64,000 nt of DNA from Desarmillaria ectypa (Eukaryota > Basidiomycota > Agaricomycetes > Agaricales > Physalacriaceae): positions 1,488,001-1,552,000 of the forward strand of contig JAUDYN010000004.1 in assembly GCA_030407005.1 (NCBI GenBank), given 5' to 3'. Shown piece by piece: positions 18,787 through 30,309 of the stretch. The position numbers were made by a program, and so were the translations under genes. The notes under the pieces were generated by a model that searched no databases, had not been told where the DNA came from, and saw nothing but the letters and a program-made list of their open reading frames with translations. The first letter of the stretch is position 1, and every line of letters starts with the position of its first letter.

Positions 18787-21700
18787 AGTCTCAAGGTGTG
18801 TCCTCGGCTTCCGCAGGTCAGACTAATTACTATGAAAACAGAAAATTACCTACAAAGAATATATCTATGACTTCACTGGAGCCGAAGACAAAGAAAGAAT
18901 CATCAAAGACAAACAGGTACGTCATACTGCTAGAAGACGCTGACACTAGTATCTGTAGTGACAAATCCTGAACCTCCGATGAACTGGAGTGGGACTTGCC
19001 AAGTGGTGTTGGCGCCGCAACAAAGTCCAACGAGCAGTGCTCACCGGATACGCTGCTGAGCGCACAGCGACGAGCAGGGACCAGTAGGTGGGACTCCTTT
19101 GGGCCTCCCAGAAGTCTGACCATCCCAGTACCCGCTTCGAGCAGCGGGGCAAGCTCACCAGTTCTGCCAGGGTCGGCAGAGGACCAGGACAGTGCCTCTA
19201 ACCAAGGCCAGGCTCTACCCAGATGAACCAGTCCGGGGAGTGGAAAACTTGACCAAGCTGAGTACCAAGCCGGGCCGGTAAGTTGCAGGGTTAACAACCG
19301 TGCGAAGGTCGCCTTAGGCACTAGCTGGGAGTCAATGACCAAGGAATTTCAAACTCCGTCGCGAGTGGTGCCGGCCGAGAAAAAGGGACAGGATCCCGCT
19401 AGCGCCCAGGCAGTAAAAAGGGGGCATTTCAGCAGAACTACCGTCGTTGAAGTACCCGACGAAGAAGATGATACGGCGTTTAGGATATGGCAAAACAGTC
19501 AATCCAAAGCCAGTACCCCGATATGCAGAACACCAGAAAAACAGAATCTTGACCTTCCGAATGTACGGGGAAGCATCGAACCCGATACCTATCCTGACAA
19601 GGGGGTATCAATCGCTTCCGAATGTACGGGGAAGCCAGAAAAGTCTTCTGAATACACAGGGAAGCGAGACGGATTCCAATGGTTCAAACCATTTGGAATT
19701 GACCGGATGATGCGCGCTATACGCGACTCCAAGAACTTGGCAAATGCCAAAGTGGTTCTCTCCATTTGGGTACACCCCAAACGACTTGGAGAAATCGACG
19801 ATGAGCTCATTCGAAGCTTACAAACGGGAGAGAGCATTGCCCGGGAACAGCTCTATGAATTACACGAACCCATTCGCTATATTCGCAGCACCAAGAGTTC
19901 CGGTCGGGACTTCTTGGTAGACATCCAACTTTCCCCATGTACCAGGAAAAGGGTATTGACAACCCGAGCATTGTTGGATAGCGGTTGCATGGGCAGCTCT
20001 ATCAACCGAACATACGTCCAACAACACCAGTTGGACACCAGGAAGGCCGCAGCCCCTATACCGGTCTATAATGCCGATGGAACGCGCAATAAGGCAGGGG
20101 ACGTCACCGAGTTCGTAGAACTACGAATGACAATTGGAGGACACAGCGAGCGCATTGACCTCACAGTCACAGACTTAGGTTCCAAAACCGTATACTTGGG
20201 ACACGACTGGCTTAAACGCCACAACCCTTTCATCAACTGGAAAGCGGGGACCTTGACATTTGGACGATGTCACTGTGTTCAGAACTACTTCACCCTGCCA
20301 GATGCGGATGAAGAAGACCGATGGGATGAAGAGCTCGAAGAAGGAGAAAGTATTCTTGCCGTCAATATGCAAGAAGAAATCATCCTTCATGCCGTCCATC
20401 ATGCAAATGAGTTAGCAGCTGCAGCTAACGCTGAAAAACCAAAGCAGACGTTTGAGGAGCTCGTGCCTCCTCAGTATCAAAGCTTTAGAGATTTATTCTC
20501 TAAAGAAAGCTTTGACGAATTACCGGAACGAAGACCCTGGGACCATGCTATCGAGCTAATCCCCAACGCGAAATCCACCTTAGATTGCAAGGTGTACCTG
20601 CTCAATCGCAATGAGCAGGAACAATTGGATAAGTTCTTAGATGAGAACTTAGACTCAGGACGCATCCATCCCTCGAAATCCCTGTTCGCCTCTCCCTTCT
20701 TCTTCGTCAAGAAAAAGGATGGCTCTCTACGACCAGTTCAGGATTATCAAAAACTGAATGAAATGATGATCAAAAATCGTTATCCCCTCCTGCTCATCTC
20801 CAAGCTAATCAACAAATTACGAGGAGCCAAATACTTCTCCAAGTTGGACGTACGATGGGGTTACAACAATGTCCGTATTCGAGATGGAGACGAAGAGAAA
20901 GCCGCGTTCAGAACTAACTGAGGGCTCTTTGAACTCACGGTAATGTTCTTTGGGCTCACAAATTCACCAGCCACATTCCAGTGGATGATGAACGACATAT
21001 TCAAGGATTTGATCGCCAGAGGAAAGGTCACCATTTACCTCGACGACATACTCATTTTCACAAAATCCTTGACAGAACACCGGAACATAGTACGACAAGT
21101 ACTCCAGCGACTTCGAGAAAACAAATTATTCCTCAAAGCCGAGAAATGCGAGTTTGAGGTGCTCGAGACTGAATACCTTGGGGTTATCATCAGCGAAGAT
21201 GCCATTCGCATGGACCCAGTCAAGATAGCAGGAATAGCGGAATGGCCAACCCCAACGAAAAAGAAGGAACTACAATCCTTCCTAGGTTTCACGAACTTCT
21301 ATTGAAAGTTCATCAAAGACTATTCCAAGATAGTCCATCCCCTCACCCAGTTGACTGGAAAAGTAGACTGGACCTGAGGATCAGAACAAGAACAGGTGTT
21401 TGACCAGATCAAGAAGCTGATGACGACAAACGTAGTTCTAATGATTCCTTCGGACGATGGAAAGTTCCAAGTAGAAGCAGATGCGAGTGACGGAGCCATT
21501 GGTGCTGTACTCAGCCAAGAAAAAGAAGGCAAATGGAGACCTGTCGCTTTTATGTCCAAGGCGCTCACTGCTACTGAGCGCAACTATGAGATCTATGACA
21601 AAGAGTTGCTAGCCATCATGTTAGCGTTAGAGGAATGGCGTCATTATTTCATGGGCGCCAAAGCAACCATCGAGATCTGGACTGACCACCAGAATCTCCA

Positions 21701-23597
21701 GTACTTCCAAAAACCCCAGAAGTTGAATCGCTGACAAGCACGATGGGTCACTGAACTAGCAGAATACCACTTTATCCTTCAACACAAAGCTGGAACCGCT
21801 AATCAGAAGGCTGATCTTCTCAGTAGACGAGATGATCATGATCAGGGAAAAGAAGACAACAAAGACATTGTCATTCTATCCCCGGAACACTTTCGCGCCT
21901 TGATAATACCAACCACAGAAGAAAGAATCATGCATATAAGAGACACAACAAAGCAGAAGGAGCAGTGGGACCAGGGGATCGAAAAATCCCTCAACCACGA
22001 AAGGGGAATCACACAGGAGAATGAAATCCTGTGGTATGACGGACGAGTCTATGTCCCCAACGACTCGATGCTACGCAGTGAGATCATTGCACAATTCCAT
22101 GATCATATCACTGCTGGACACCCCGGAATCACCAAAACCAAAGAACTCATACTTCGTGAGTATTGGTGGCTGAAGATGAAGAAGGACGTGGAATCTTACA
22201 TCAAGGGATGTGAGACCTGTCAAAGGACGAAGAGCGACACGCAGGCCAAGGCAGCCCCTCTCCATCCCAATGCAATTCCCGATACACCATGGATGCATAT
22301 CTCAGTGGATATGGTCACTGGACTCCCTGAGTCAGACGGATTTGACGCTTTACTGGTCATTGTAGATCGTTTCTCCAAGAACATCCTCTTAATTCCATGC
22401 AACGAGGAGTTATCCGCAGAAGGATGGGCATTAATCCTTCGCAACCAAGTATATGCGAAGCATGGAATGCCGCAAGTAGTCATCTCTGACAGAGGACCCC
22501 AATTCATCTCAGCATTCATGAAAGAACTCTACCGAATGCTAAATATCACCCAGAACGCGTCTACGGCATATCACCCGCAGACAGATGGACAAACAGAGAG
22601 AGTCAACCAGGAGGTTGAAAAATACCTCCGGATCTTTGTCAACCACTGACAGACCGACTGGGTAGCATGGCTACCCCTCGCCGAATTCGCCCACAATAAC
22701 CAAGTCCACTTGGCCATGGGCAAAAGTCCTTTCATGGCCTTATACAGACGAAACCCTCAACTCATTCCTGAGTCCATACAGAAAACCGGTTTCGCAAACC
22801 CTACAGCCGTTGACTTCACGGAAACTATGGCCAAAGTCCATAAAGAGGTCCACGAAGCACTGGAGAAAGCCGCGGCACAAATGAAGATGCAATACAACAA
22901 GAAAAAGCAGATTCAAAGAGAATACCGGATTGGAGATAAGGTATGGCTGGACACCGCCAACCTTCATCTTCCTCGACCAAAGAAAAAACTCAATGACAAA
23001 CGAATGGGACCGTTCGAGATCATCGAAAAGTCAGGAGCGACAGCCTACAAGCTAAAGCTACCACCTCATTGGAAAATCCATCCCCGGTTTAATGAGAAGC
23101 TGCTAACTCCATACGTCACACCTTCATTCGTAAACCAAGAACAACCGCCGCCTCCCCCTCCAGACCTCATCGACGGTCAAGAAGAGTACGAAATTGAAGA
23201 AGTCTTAGACTCGCGTACCAGAAAAGTACGATCCAAGCGAGGACAACCAGCTAGGGAAGTCACGGATTACCTAGTCAAATGGAAGGGATGGACTCATGAA
23301 CACAATTCATGGGTCAGAGAAAACGAAATGAAGAACGCCTCGGAAGCGATCCAAGAGTATCAGGCCAACGTAAACCGTGCCGTATATACTCCAAAAATCG
23401 CAACCAGGAAAATAGTGGTCAAGATACTGGACCACGAATATTCAGAACATGGTGACGTAGCTTACCTCGCCAAAAGAACAGATGGATGCGTCAAGTGGAT
23501 TATCAATCCAGACGAAGAAATATGGAAAAAGTTGATTGATCAGTACTGGATCAGTCAAATCGCAACACAACACGACACCCCTTTGGAAGAGCCTTAG
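18780..23597 (+). pseudogene. Pol polyprotein, copy C, with seven in-frame TGA
   Basis: One frame, interrupted only by TGA at 18969, 19224, 20919, 21303, 21375, 21732 and 22647. Order: Ser/Thr-rich linker; retropepsin (LLDSGCMGSS near 19973); reverse transcriptase (FFFVKKKDGSLRPVQDYQKL, then YLDDILIF near 21040); RNase H (VEADASDGAIGAVLSQ, WTDHQNL); integrase zinc finger (HDHITAGHPG ... CETC) and DDE core (SVDMVTGLP, ISDRGPQF, TDGQTERVNQE); a chromodomain (YEIEEVLDSR ... YLVKWKGWTHEHNSW, near 23187-23350) and a further 70-residue module ending LIDQYWISQI. The stops stand mostly where Arg (CGA) or Trp (TGG) is expected. Pol would copy and integrate the element; the chromodomain would direct it to modified histones. 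Stop at 23595-23597. Confidence 0.92.
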
Positions 23598-23616
23598 CAG
23601 TTGGGACGACTGCTTT

Positions 23617-23626
23617 AACAAGGGGG
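23617..23626 (+). other. Polypurine tract, copy C
   Basis: AACAAGGGGG lies three bases before the 3' LTR, the usual place for the plus-strand primer in reverse transcription. The same AACAAGGGGG tract precedes the LTR start at 28326. Confidence 0.8.
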
Positions 23627-23629
23627 TAA

Positions 23630-24052
23630 TGTTACGATTTTTCCATTATCTTATCTTATCCGAGTCATATCCATGACTCATCCATCTAATCTAGCCCAGA
23701 AACCGACTCGTATCCAGCTATTCACCGACCACTACCCTCGTTCTCACCGTCTGTCACTCCAGACAGTTACTATTGGTTCTATGATCCTCCTGGATCGTCC
23801 TCTTTCGACACCGTTTGTGCATGGACTGTAACGTTTCATCTAAATATAACGCCGTAGAAATACTATATAAACAGAGTACATTAGCCCATTGTACTCTATC
23901 TCTTGTTTTAATTAACACTATAAACCTCTTACTTGCACTACACTAAAGACTATTAGCGTAGTTCTCTCAATTGGGTGATCGTTCGAACACGTAATGGCCC
24001 AGAGAGGATCAGCTGACTGTCCCAAGTCATGTGCTCAAGTCGGTGCATAACA
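23630..24052 (+). repeat. 3' LTR of copy C
   Basis: 423 bp, same ends as the 5' LTR, followed by the TGATT duplication. I count about ten differences from the 5' LTR, all transitions, several at CpG (for example GAACGCGTAACGG versus GAACACGTAATGG). Confidence 0.95.
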
Positions 24053-27000
24053 TGATTTCAGAGCATAAGAGCCTGTCCATCTGCAGATAGCTCTTCATGG
24101 CATGGGATGAGGAGTATGTTTTTGGAAAACTGATCCACAATGACAAGTAAGACATCATAGCCTTCTGATTCTGGAAGACCAGTAACCATATCAACTGAGA
24201 TATAGATCCAGGGGGTATCCAGGATTGTGTTGGGATGAAGAGAGGCAGCCTTTGCCTGTGTGTCACTCTTCATTCTCTGGCATGTTTCACATTCTTTGAT
24301 ATATGCTTCAATATCTTTTTTCATCTTCAGCCACCAATATTCTCATAGAATGAGTTCTTTGGTTTTTGCAATGTCTGGATGCCCTGCAGTAATATGATCA
24401 TGGAATTGTGCTATAATTTCCCCATGGAGAATTATATCTTGGAGAATGTATATGCATCTGTCATACCATAATAATTCATCTGTCTTGATGATTCCATGTT
24501 CATGGTTAAAGGATTTTTTGATTCCTTGATCCCACTGATTTTTTTGTCTGGTTGCATCTCTTATATGCATCATTTGTTCTTCCATGATGGGCAGTATTAA
24601 TGCCCAGAAGTGTTCAGGAGCAAGAACCACTACATCTTGGTTATCTTCTTTTCCTTGGTCATGATCATCTTGTCAACTAAGCAGGTCCACTTTCTTGTTA
24701 GTGACTCCTGCTTTATGTTGGAGTGTAAAATGGTATTCCACTAGTTCAGTGATCTATCAAGCTTGTCAATGGTTTAACTTCTGCAGTTTTCAGAAGTACT
24801 GGAGGTTCTGGTGATCAGTCCAGATTTTGATGGTCTCTTTGGTGCCTATAAAGTAATGGTGCCATTCTTCCAAGGCTAACATGATTGCCAGCAATTCTTT
24901 ATCATACATTTCATAATTGTATTCAGTGACAGTAAAGGCCTTGGATATGAAGGCAACAGGCCTCCATTTGCCATTTTGTTCTTGGCTTAATATGGCTCCA
25001 ATAGCTCTGTTGCTGGAGTTGGTCTCTACTCAGAATTTTCTATCATTGGAGAGAATTGTTAGAACAATGTTTGTGGTCATCAACTCCTTGAGTTGTGAAA
25101 ATGCTTGTTCCTGGTCTGGTCCCCAAGTCCAGTTTATCTTTCTGGTCAACTGAGTGAGAGGTTGTATGATTTTGGAGTAGTCATGTATGAATTTTTGATA
25201 AAAATTCATGAATCCTAGGAAGGATTGGAATTTCTTCTTTTTTGTTGCAGTGGGCCACTCTGCAATTCTGGTGATTTTGACAGGATCCATGTGGATAGCA
25301 TCTTTGCTGATGATAACTCTGAGGTATTCTGTTTCAAGTACCTCGAACTCACATTTCTCTGCCTTGAGAAACAACTTGTTTTCTTGCAAGCATTGAAGAA
25401 CTTGCTAAACAATGATTCAGTGTTCAGACAGGGATTTTGTGAATATAAGGATGTCATCAAGATAGATGGTGACTTTTCCCCCTGCTATAAGATCTTTGAA
25501 AATATCATTCATCATCCACTGGAAAGTGGCTGGTGAATTGGTAAGGCCAAAGAACATAACTATAGGTTCAAAGAGCCCTCGATTAGTTCTGAACATGGCT
25601 TTTTCTTCATCTCCTTCTCAGATTCATATGTTGTTATATCCCCATTGAACATCCAGTTTGGAGAAGTACTTTGCTCCTCATAACTTGTCAATGAGTTCTG
25701 ATATTAAAGAAAGTGAGTAATGATTCTTGATCATCATTTCATTCAATTTTTGATAGTCCTGAACTAGTCATAACGAACCATCCTTTTTCTTGACAAAGAA
25801 GAAGGGAGAGGCAAAAGGGGATTTAGAGGGACAGATCCATCCAGAGTTGAGATTCTCATCAAGGAATTTATTGAGTTGTTCTTGTTCATTTTTGTTGAGT
25901 GGGTAGACTTTACAGTCTAGGGTGGATTTGGCATTGGAGATTAACTTGATGGCATGATCCCATGGTTTTCGGTCTGGTAATTCATCAAAGCTTTCTTTAG
26001 AGAACAAGTCTCTAAAGCTTTGATACTGAGGAGGTACAAGTTCCTTGAAAGGCTTCTTTAGTTTTTTGGCATTTGCAGCTGCTGCCAATTTGTTGGCATG
26101 ATGTACAGCTCTGAGGATGATTTCTTCTTGCATGTTTACTGCAAGGATGGTTTTGCCTTCCTTCAATTCTTCGTCCCATCTGTCTTCTTCATCTGAATTG
26201 AGAAGAGTGAAATGATTCTTAATACAGTGACATTATCCAAATGTCATTGATCCTGTTTTCCAGTTGACCAGTGGGTTGTGGCATTTAAGCCAGTCATGGC
26301 CCAAATATACTGTTTTGGAGCCTAAGTCAGTGACTGTAAGGTCAATTCATTCGACATGGTCTCTAATCATCATTTGGAGTTCCATGAATTTGATTATATC
26401 ATCTGCTTTGTTATGGGTCCCATTGGCATTGTAAATGGGTATGAGAGTAGCAGCTTTTCTGGTATCCAACTGGTATTGTTGGACATAGGTTTGGTTGATA
26501 GAGCTGCCAGTGCAACTGCTATCCAACAATGTGCAGGTTGTCAAGGTTTTCTTTCCAGTACAGAGAGTGAGTTGGATGTCTACCAAAAAGTCCCAGCCAG
26601 AACTTTTGGTTCTGCAGATATACCAAATAGGTTCACAAAGTTCATAGAGTTGCTCATATGCAGAACTCTCTTCATTGTTCAGGCTCTGGATGAGCTCCTT
26701 GATAATCTCTCCAAGTTGTTTGGGATGAACCCAAGTAGAGAGAACAGCCTTGGTGACTGCTGAGTTCTTGGTGGCATGGATAGTGTGCAGAGTCCAATCA
26801 ACTCTGAATGGCTTGTATCACATGTGATCAGGTTTCCCTGTGACCAGCAGGATTTCAGTAATTGGTACCTCCTTGTTAGGCAGGATTTCCAGTGTCATGG
26901 TTCTAGCTTTGGACTGTTTCATCTTCCATAGCAGAAAAGCCATGTCATCTTCTTTGTCAGGTACTTTGATGATAGTGGTAGTTCTACTGGGATGCTCCCT

Positions 27001-27945
27001 CTTTACCACCTGGGCACTAGTGGATTCCTGTCCTACAGCTGTTGTGAGTGCTACCAGTAATGGGCAATAGGCAGCTGCACTCTGATCTTTAGGGATGTCA
27101 ACTGGTGAAGTTGGCATTTGTTCTGCATTGTCAGAGTCAGGATCTGCTGGTACCAGCAGCTCAACTGATACCTTCTTCTCTGAGTCAGGGGGCTTGCTAC
27201 CATGTCCCTGGCTGACACTTTCCTTGATGGAGCTAGGCTGAGGTCTTGTTAGACTCAGCCGAACTTTCAGATCCTGGTTTGGATGCCCCCTTTTTACCAT
27301 CTGAATGCTAGCAGCTTCTCTCTGTTCTTTAGCTTGAGTTGCTTTTAAAACTCGAATGGTATCAGAAGGATGCTGGACTCATCTTGATGCATCTAAAATT
27401 TTGCTACTACCTATTTTGGCAGAGTACTCAGGGATGGTACCAGGTGCGAATATAGATGCTATCATTATAGTCAGTTCCACCATCTGATTTCTCCCGACCA
27501 GACCAGGTAGCATGTGGCCTTGGCTCTGGCCTTGGTAGGTGCTTGTTCCCCCCACTGACCCTGATGAGGCTGGTGGACTTGACTCCCTAAATGGGAATGC
27601 TGGAGTGTTCAGCTTCAGAGGCCTGAGAGCATCCCATCTACTAATCTCTATCCATAGTTTTACTCATATATCTGGTGAGTCTACTGAAGTAGACTCAGTG
27701 GGCTTTGTGGAAGTGCCAGCACCACCTGGCAAATCCTGCATCTTGTCAGGGGCTTGGAATTCACTATAGATGATTGTATCAGCATCTTTCAGGAGCGTGA
27801 CATACCTGTTTGTTGTTGATTCTTTGGTTTTCTTTCACTTTGGGGTCTGTGACAAAGTCATATGATTATGCATAGTATTTGAATGTCTTAAATCATGTAT
27901 ATAAGTCCAACCCATGGAAGCCAAGGACTCACCAGTAGAAGACAT
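24053..27945 (-). pseudogene. pol, copy E (linker to integrase)
   Basis: Decayed pol with the same order as copy C. The protease region (LLDSSCTGSSINQTYVQQ, where the DSG Gly has become Ser) is at about 26586-26347. RT is at about 26166-25600, including the FFFVKKKDGSL block. RNase H (INWTWGPDQEQAFSQLK and following) is at about 25389-24780, and the integrase zinc finger and core start (HDHITAGHPD, CETCQRMKSD, SVDMVTGLPES) at about 24630-24058. Frames are broken by several TGA and some TAG. At the RT site where copy C has TGA, copy E keeps CGA (Arg), which shows the ancestral codon. The pol start ATG is at 27945-27943. Confidence 0.85.
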
Positions 27946-27978
27946 GGTCAAGCAAGGGAAATTGAACCCTTATCAACT
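27945..27978 (-). promoter_or_regulatory. gag-pol junction hairpin, copy E
   Basis: Stop codon TAA (27980-27978) followed by outer stem AGTTGA/TTGACC (paired through two G-U wobbles, one A-C mismatch), inner stem TAAGGG/CCCTTG and loop TTCAATTT. Stop-to-codon spacing is the same 35 nt as in A, C and D, and an ATG stands exactly after the 3' strand. The differences from copy D are what CpG decay of an ancestral GGTCGA/TCGACC stem would give. Confidence 0.55.
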
Positions 27979-28275
27979 TAATCTTTTGCCTCCTCTATTT
28001 TAGTTGTAGGTGGCACCACTTCGTTAGTAGGCCCTACTAATCTAATATCCTTGAAGTCTTTTCTCCTAGAACAATCCTTTGCCAGGTGATCTTTCTTGTC
28101 ACATCTGAAACACCTTTCTTCTGCTTTTCATCGATTGATCTCCATGGGCTTCCCCAATCCTCCATATGTCATCCACCTACCAGTTCTGGCATCCCAACTC
28201 ACTCCTGTATTAGCAGTCAGTTTTTGAGCTGAGGAACTTGTTGCCCCAGCAGTGGCTTTGCTGCTGGGGTGCTGA

Positions 28276-28735
28276 TAGTCAGGTTGTAATGACAGTCAGG
28301 ATGCCTGTCTTAACAAGGGGGTATTGGTATGATTTCATCTATTTTTCATAGTTATCTTATCTTATCTTATCTTATCTAGATGCTGATCTTATTATATCTA
28401 ATCTTAGTGCCAATCACAGATCATGGACTGACTGCCTCATTGTTATCAAGTGACAATGAGCCATTATGCTATGGCTTGCAATGGTTGTTCACCTATCCTA
28501 TTGTCTTCATTGTTTCATGCATGACTACCTACCTTTCAGCTCCATTATTAGGACTAGGACTTTAGTATATAAGTAGTATAGCTCTTGCTGTATATTCTCC
28601 AGCTTTGAGCTAAGTTAATCTATATCAGACTTACTCATTGACTCCTCTCCTTGCCTAGGTTAAGCCTTAGCACTCTCATTCTTGTGTAACAATCATCTTG
28701 CAACTCATTGGGTGACTGTATGTTGGAATCCTGGG
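28276..28735 (+). mobile_element. 3' end of another Ty3/gypsy element (F): PPT and LTR
   Basis: A short internal remnant ends in AACAAGGGGG, the same polypurine tract as in copy C. An LTR-like sequence starts at about 28326 (TGGTATGATTTCATC) with a run of TCTTA repeats at the place where copy C has TTATCTTATC. A TATATAAG box is near 28566. The right end is uncertain; TGTTGCA at about 28736-28742 may close it. The 5' part of the element is gone and replaced by copy E. Confidence 0.6.
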
Positions 28736-29134
28736 TGTTGCACAGGGTAGACTCCAGGCTGGTAAAGCCAGATGTAAAGGAATTGTTATTCTATGACTCC
28801 TACAGAGCTCATATTTATACTACTTCACACTAGAATCTAGAATGTACCACAACTTTCTATGACTCTCTTGCTTACTCATCGACTCTCGGCACAATGCCGG
28901 ATTGCTCCTTCTAGAACTTTCCAGCAGAATCCTAACACTGTATGAACATGATACAGCCCTTTGTTTACACTTGATTGTTATACCAGAGTCTGGGTCTAAC
29001 ACTGTGTGTCGCAATGGAATGCCAAGTCATCCTGGTATAGGTGTGGGCTGCTGAAGTAATAGGAAATGACTAAGAGTCTTGGTGTTTAGATAAAAGATAG
29101 ACACTGAGATAAGATAAAGAGAAAAACCATAACA
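28736..29134 (-). repeat. Solo or truncated LTR-like segment
   Basis: In minus orientation the segment begins TGTTATGGTTTTTCTC at 29134, resembling the TGTTATGATTTTTC start of the gypsy LTRs, and ends near GTGCAACA at 28736. A TATAAATATG box is near 28815. I see no clear target duplication at its ends. It directly abuts the copia fragment at 29135. Confidence 0.5.
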
Positions 29135-30300
29135 TCTTCACATTGCAGCTATACTTGACTGGGATGCCCAACAAATCGACGTAAAAACTTCTTTTCTCTA
29201 TGGTTTGCTTCCAGAAGACGACACTCAATACATGGAACAGCCAAGCAGATTTGAAGATCCTGGCAAGGAAGATTGGGTATGGGAACTTCAACATGGGCTA
29301 TATAACATGAAGCAAAGTGGACGAATCTGGAACAAGACCATGAACGATGCCATGATTTCATGGGGCTTTACCCATCTCAGTGCAGAATACTGCATATACT
29401 GCCAAAAAACTTCAACAGGTACTGTTCTTGCAGCTGTCCATGTTGATGACTTCCTCTCCGTCACCAGCTCAAAGGAGGAGAATGAAAGGTTCAAGACACA
29501 GATGCGCAAAAAATGGACAATATCAGATCTGGGAGAGGTGAAATTCTGTGTTGGGATAGCAATATCAAGGGATCACCAAAAACGGACTGTGTCTCGATCG
29601 CAAATTGCCCTCATTGACTGAATCATTTCTCAATTTGGGCAAAAAGATGTTCACCCTATATCGACCCCAATGGATGCAGGACTGAAACTCCACCGACATG
29701 ACCCCACCGGTCTCTCACCTGAAGATCGAGCTGAGCTACAGAAACTACCATATCATTCACTGGTCGGATCACTCATCTATCTGGCCATTGTAACACGGCC
29801 AGACATCTCCTACGCTGTCCAACAGCTGTCTCGTTTCCTGGATAGCTACTCCTTTGTGCATTGGAATGCAGCAGTCCGAGTAGTATGGTATCTCAAGGGG
29901 ACAAGAGAATTTAAACTTCACCTTAGAGGTTTCTCCGACTTGAAACTACTTGGCTTTACCGACTCTGACTGGGCGAACTGCCTTGATACTCGTCGAAGCA
30001 TAGGGGGATATGGTTTCACCCTAGGTTCGGGTTTGATTTCATGGAATGCCAAGAAGCAGCAGACGGTCGCCACATCATGATGCGAAACAGAATATGTTGC
30101 AGCATGTGAATCTACGAAGGAAGCTATATGGATCAGAGCACTATTGATGGGACTCGGTTTCCAACAAAAAGACCCAACCCCTCTGCTATGCGACAATAAC
30201 AGCGCCATCAATCTTTCGGAGGATCCATCCTTGCATGCTAGGGTGAAACACATCGACATAAAATACCACTTCATCCGAGAAACATCCTCCCAAGATCGAC
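29135..30300 (+). pseudogene. Ty1/copia RT-RNase H fragment
   Basis: A fragment of a Ty1/copia polyprotein, truncated at both ends. It begins in the RVT_2 reverse transcriptase (DVKTSFLYGLLPEDD, LYNMKQSGRIWN), passes the catalytic VHVDDFLS segment and the GSLIYLAIVTRPDISYAV block, and ends in RNase H (GFTDSDWANCLDTRRSIGGY ... CDNNSAINL ... HIDIKYHFIRE). Two in-frame TGA codons interrupt it, one after SQIALID (29619) and one in TVATS-CETEY (30078). Gag, protease and integrase are absent. At the right end it runs directly into the truncated HODM gene, so it probably removed that gene's 5' half. Confidence 0.88.
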
Positions 30301-30309
30301 AATACATAC

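Larger units (their letters stand above)
15562..24052 (+). mobile_element. Complete Ty3/gypsy chromovirus, copy C
   Basis: A structurally complete element of 8491 bp: 5' LTR 15562-15984, primer site 15985-15997, gag 16234-18753, hairpin 18753-18786, pol frame 18780-23597, polypurine tract 23617-23626 and 3' LTR 23630-24052. TGATT precedes (15557-15561) and follows (24053-24057) it, a perfect 5-bp target duplication inside copy E's integrase. The domain order (protease, RT, RNase H, integrase, chromodomain) defines a chromovirus. Seven in-frame TGA codons in pol mean it cannot make a full polyprotein as read. The two LTRs differ at about ten positions, all transitions. Confidence 0.95.
24053..28275 (-). 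mobile_element. Oldest Ty3/gypsy copy E, right part
   Basis: This minus-strand element continues from 14430-15561 across the copy C insertion. From 28275 downward it holds the C-terminal part of gag with a zinc knuckle near 28120, the gag-pol hairpin (27945-27978), and pol from linker to the middle of integrase. The 5' LTR and the gag N-terminus are lost where element F sequence begins near 28276. Over 24058-25320 I see essentially no CpG, the strongest depletion in the window. Confidence 0.85.

Noticed and set aside
18740..18815. A gag-pol intron using GTAAAAGAG and the acceptor TTCCGCAG
   Set aside because: Splicing there would not bring gag into the pol frame, and the acceptor is not kept in copy A.
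18780..23597. UGA recoded as an amino acid in this genome or element
   Set aside because: The TGA codons replace both Arg and Trp, and homologous copies have CGA, CAA, TGC or TGG there. Host genes such as ORC2, SFA1 and SCS7 end at TGA normally. Mutational decay explains it better.
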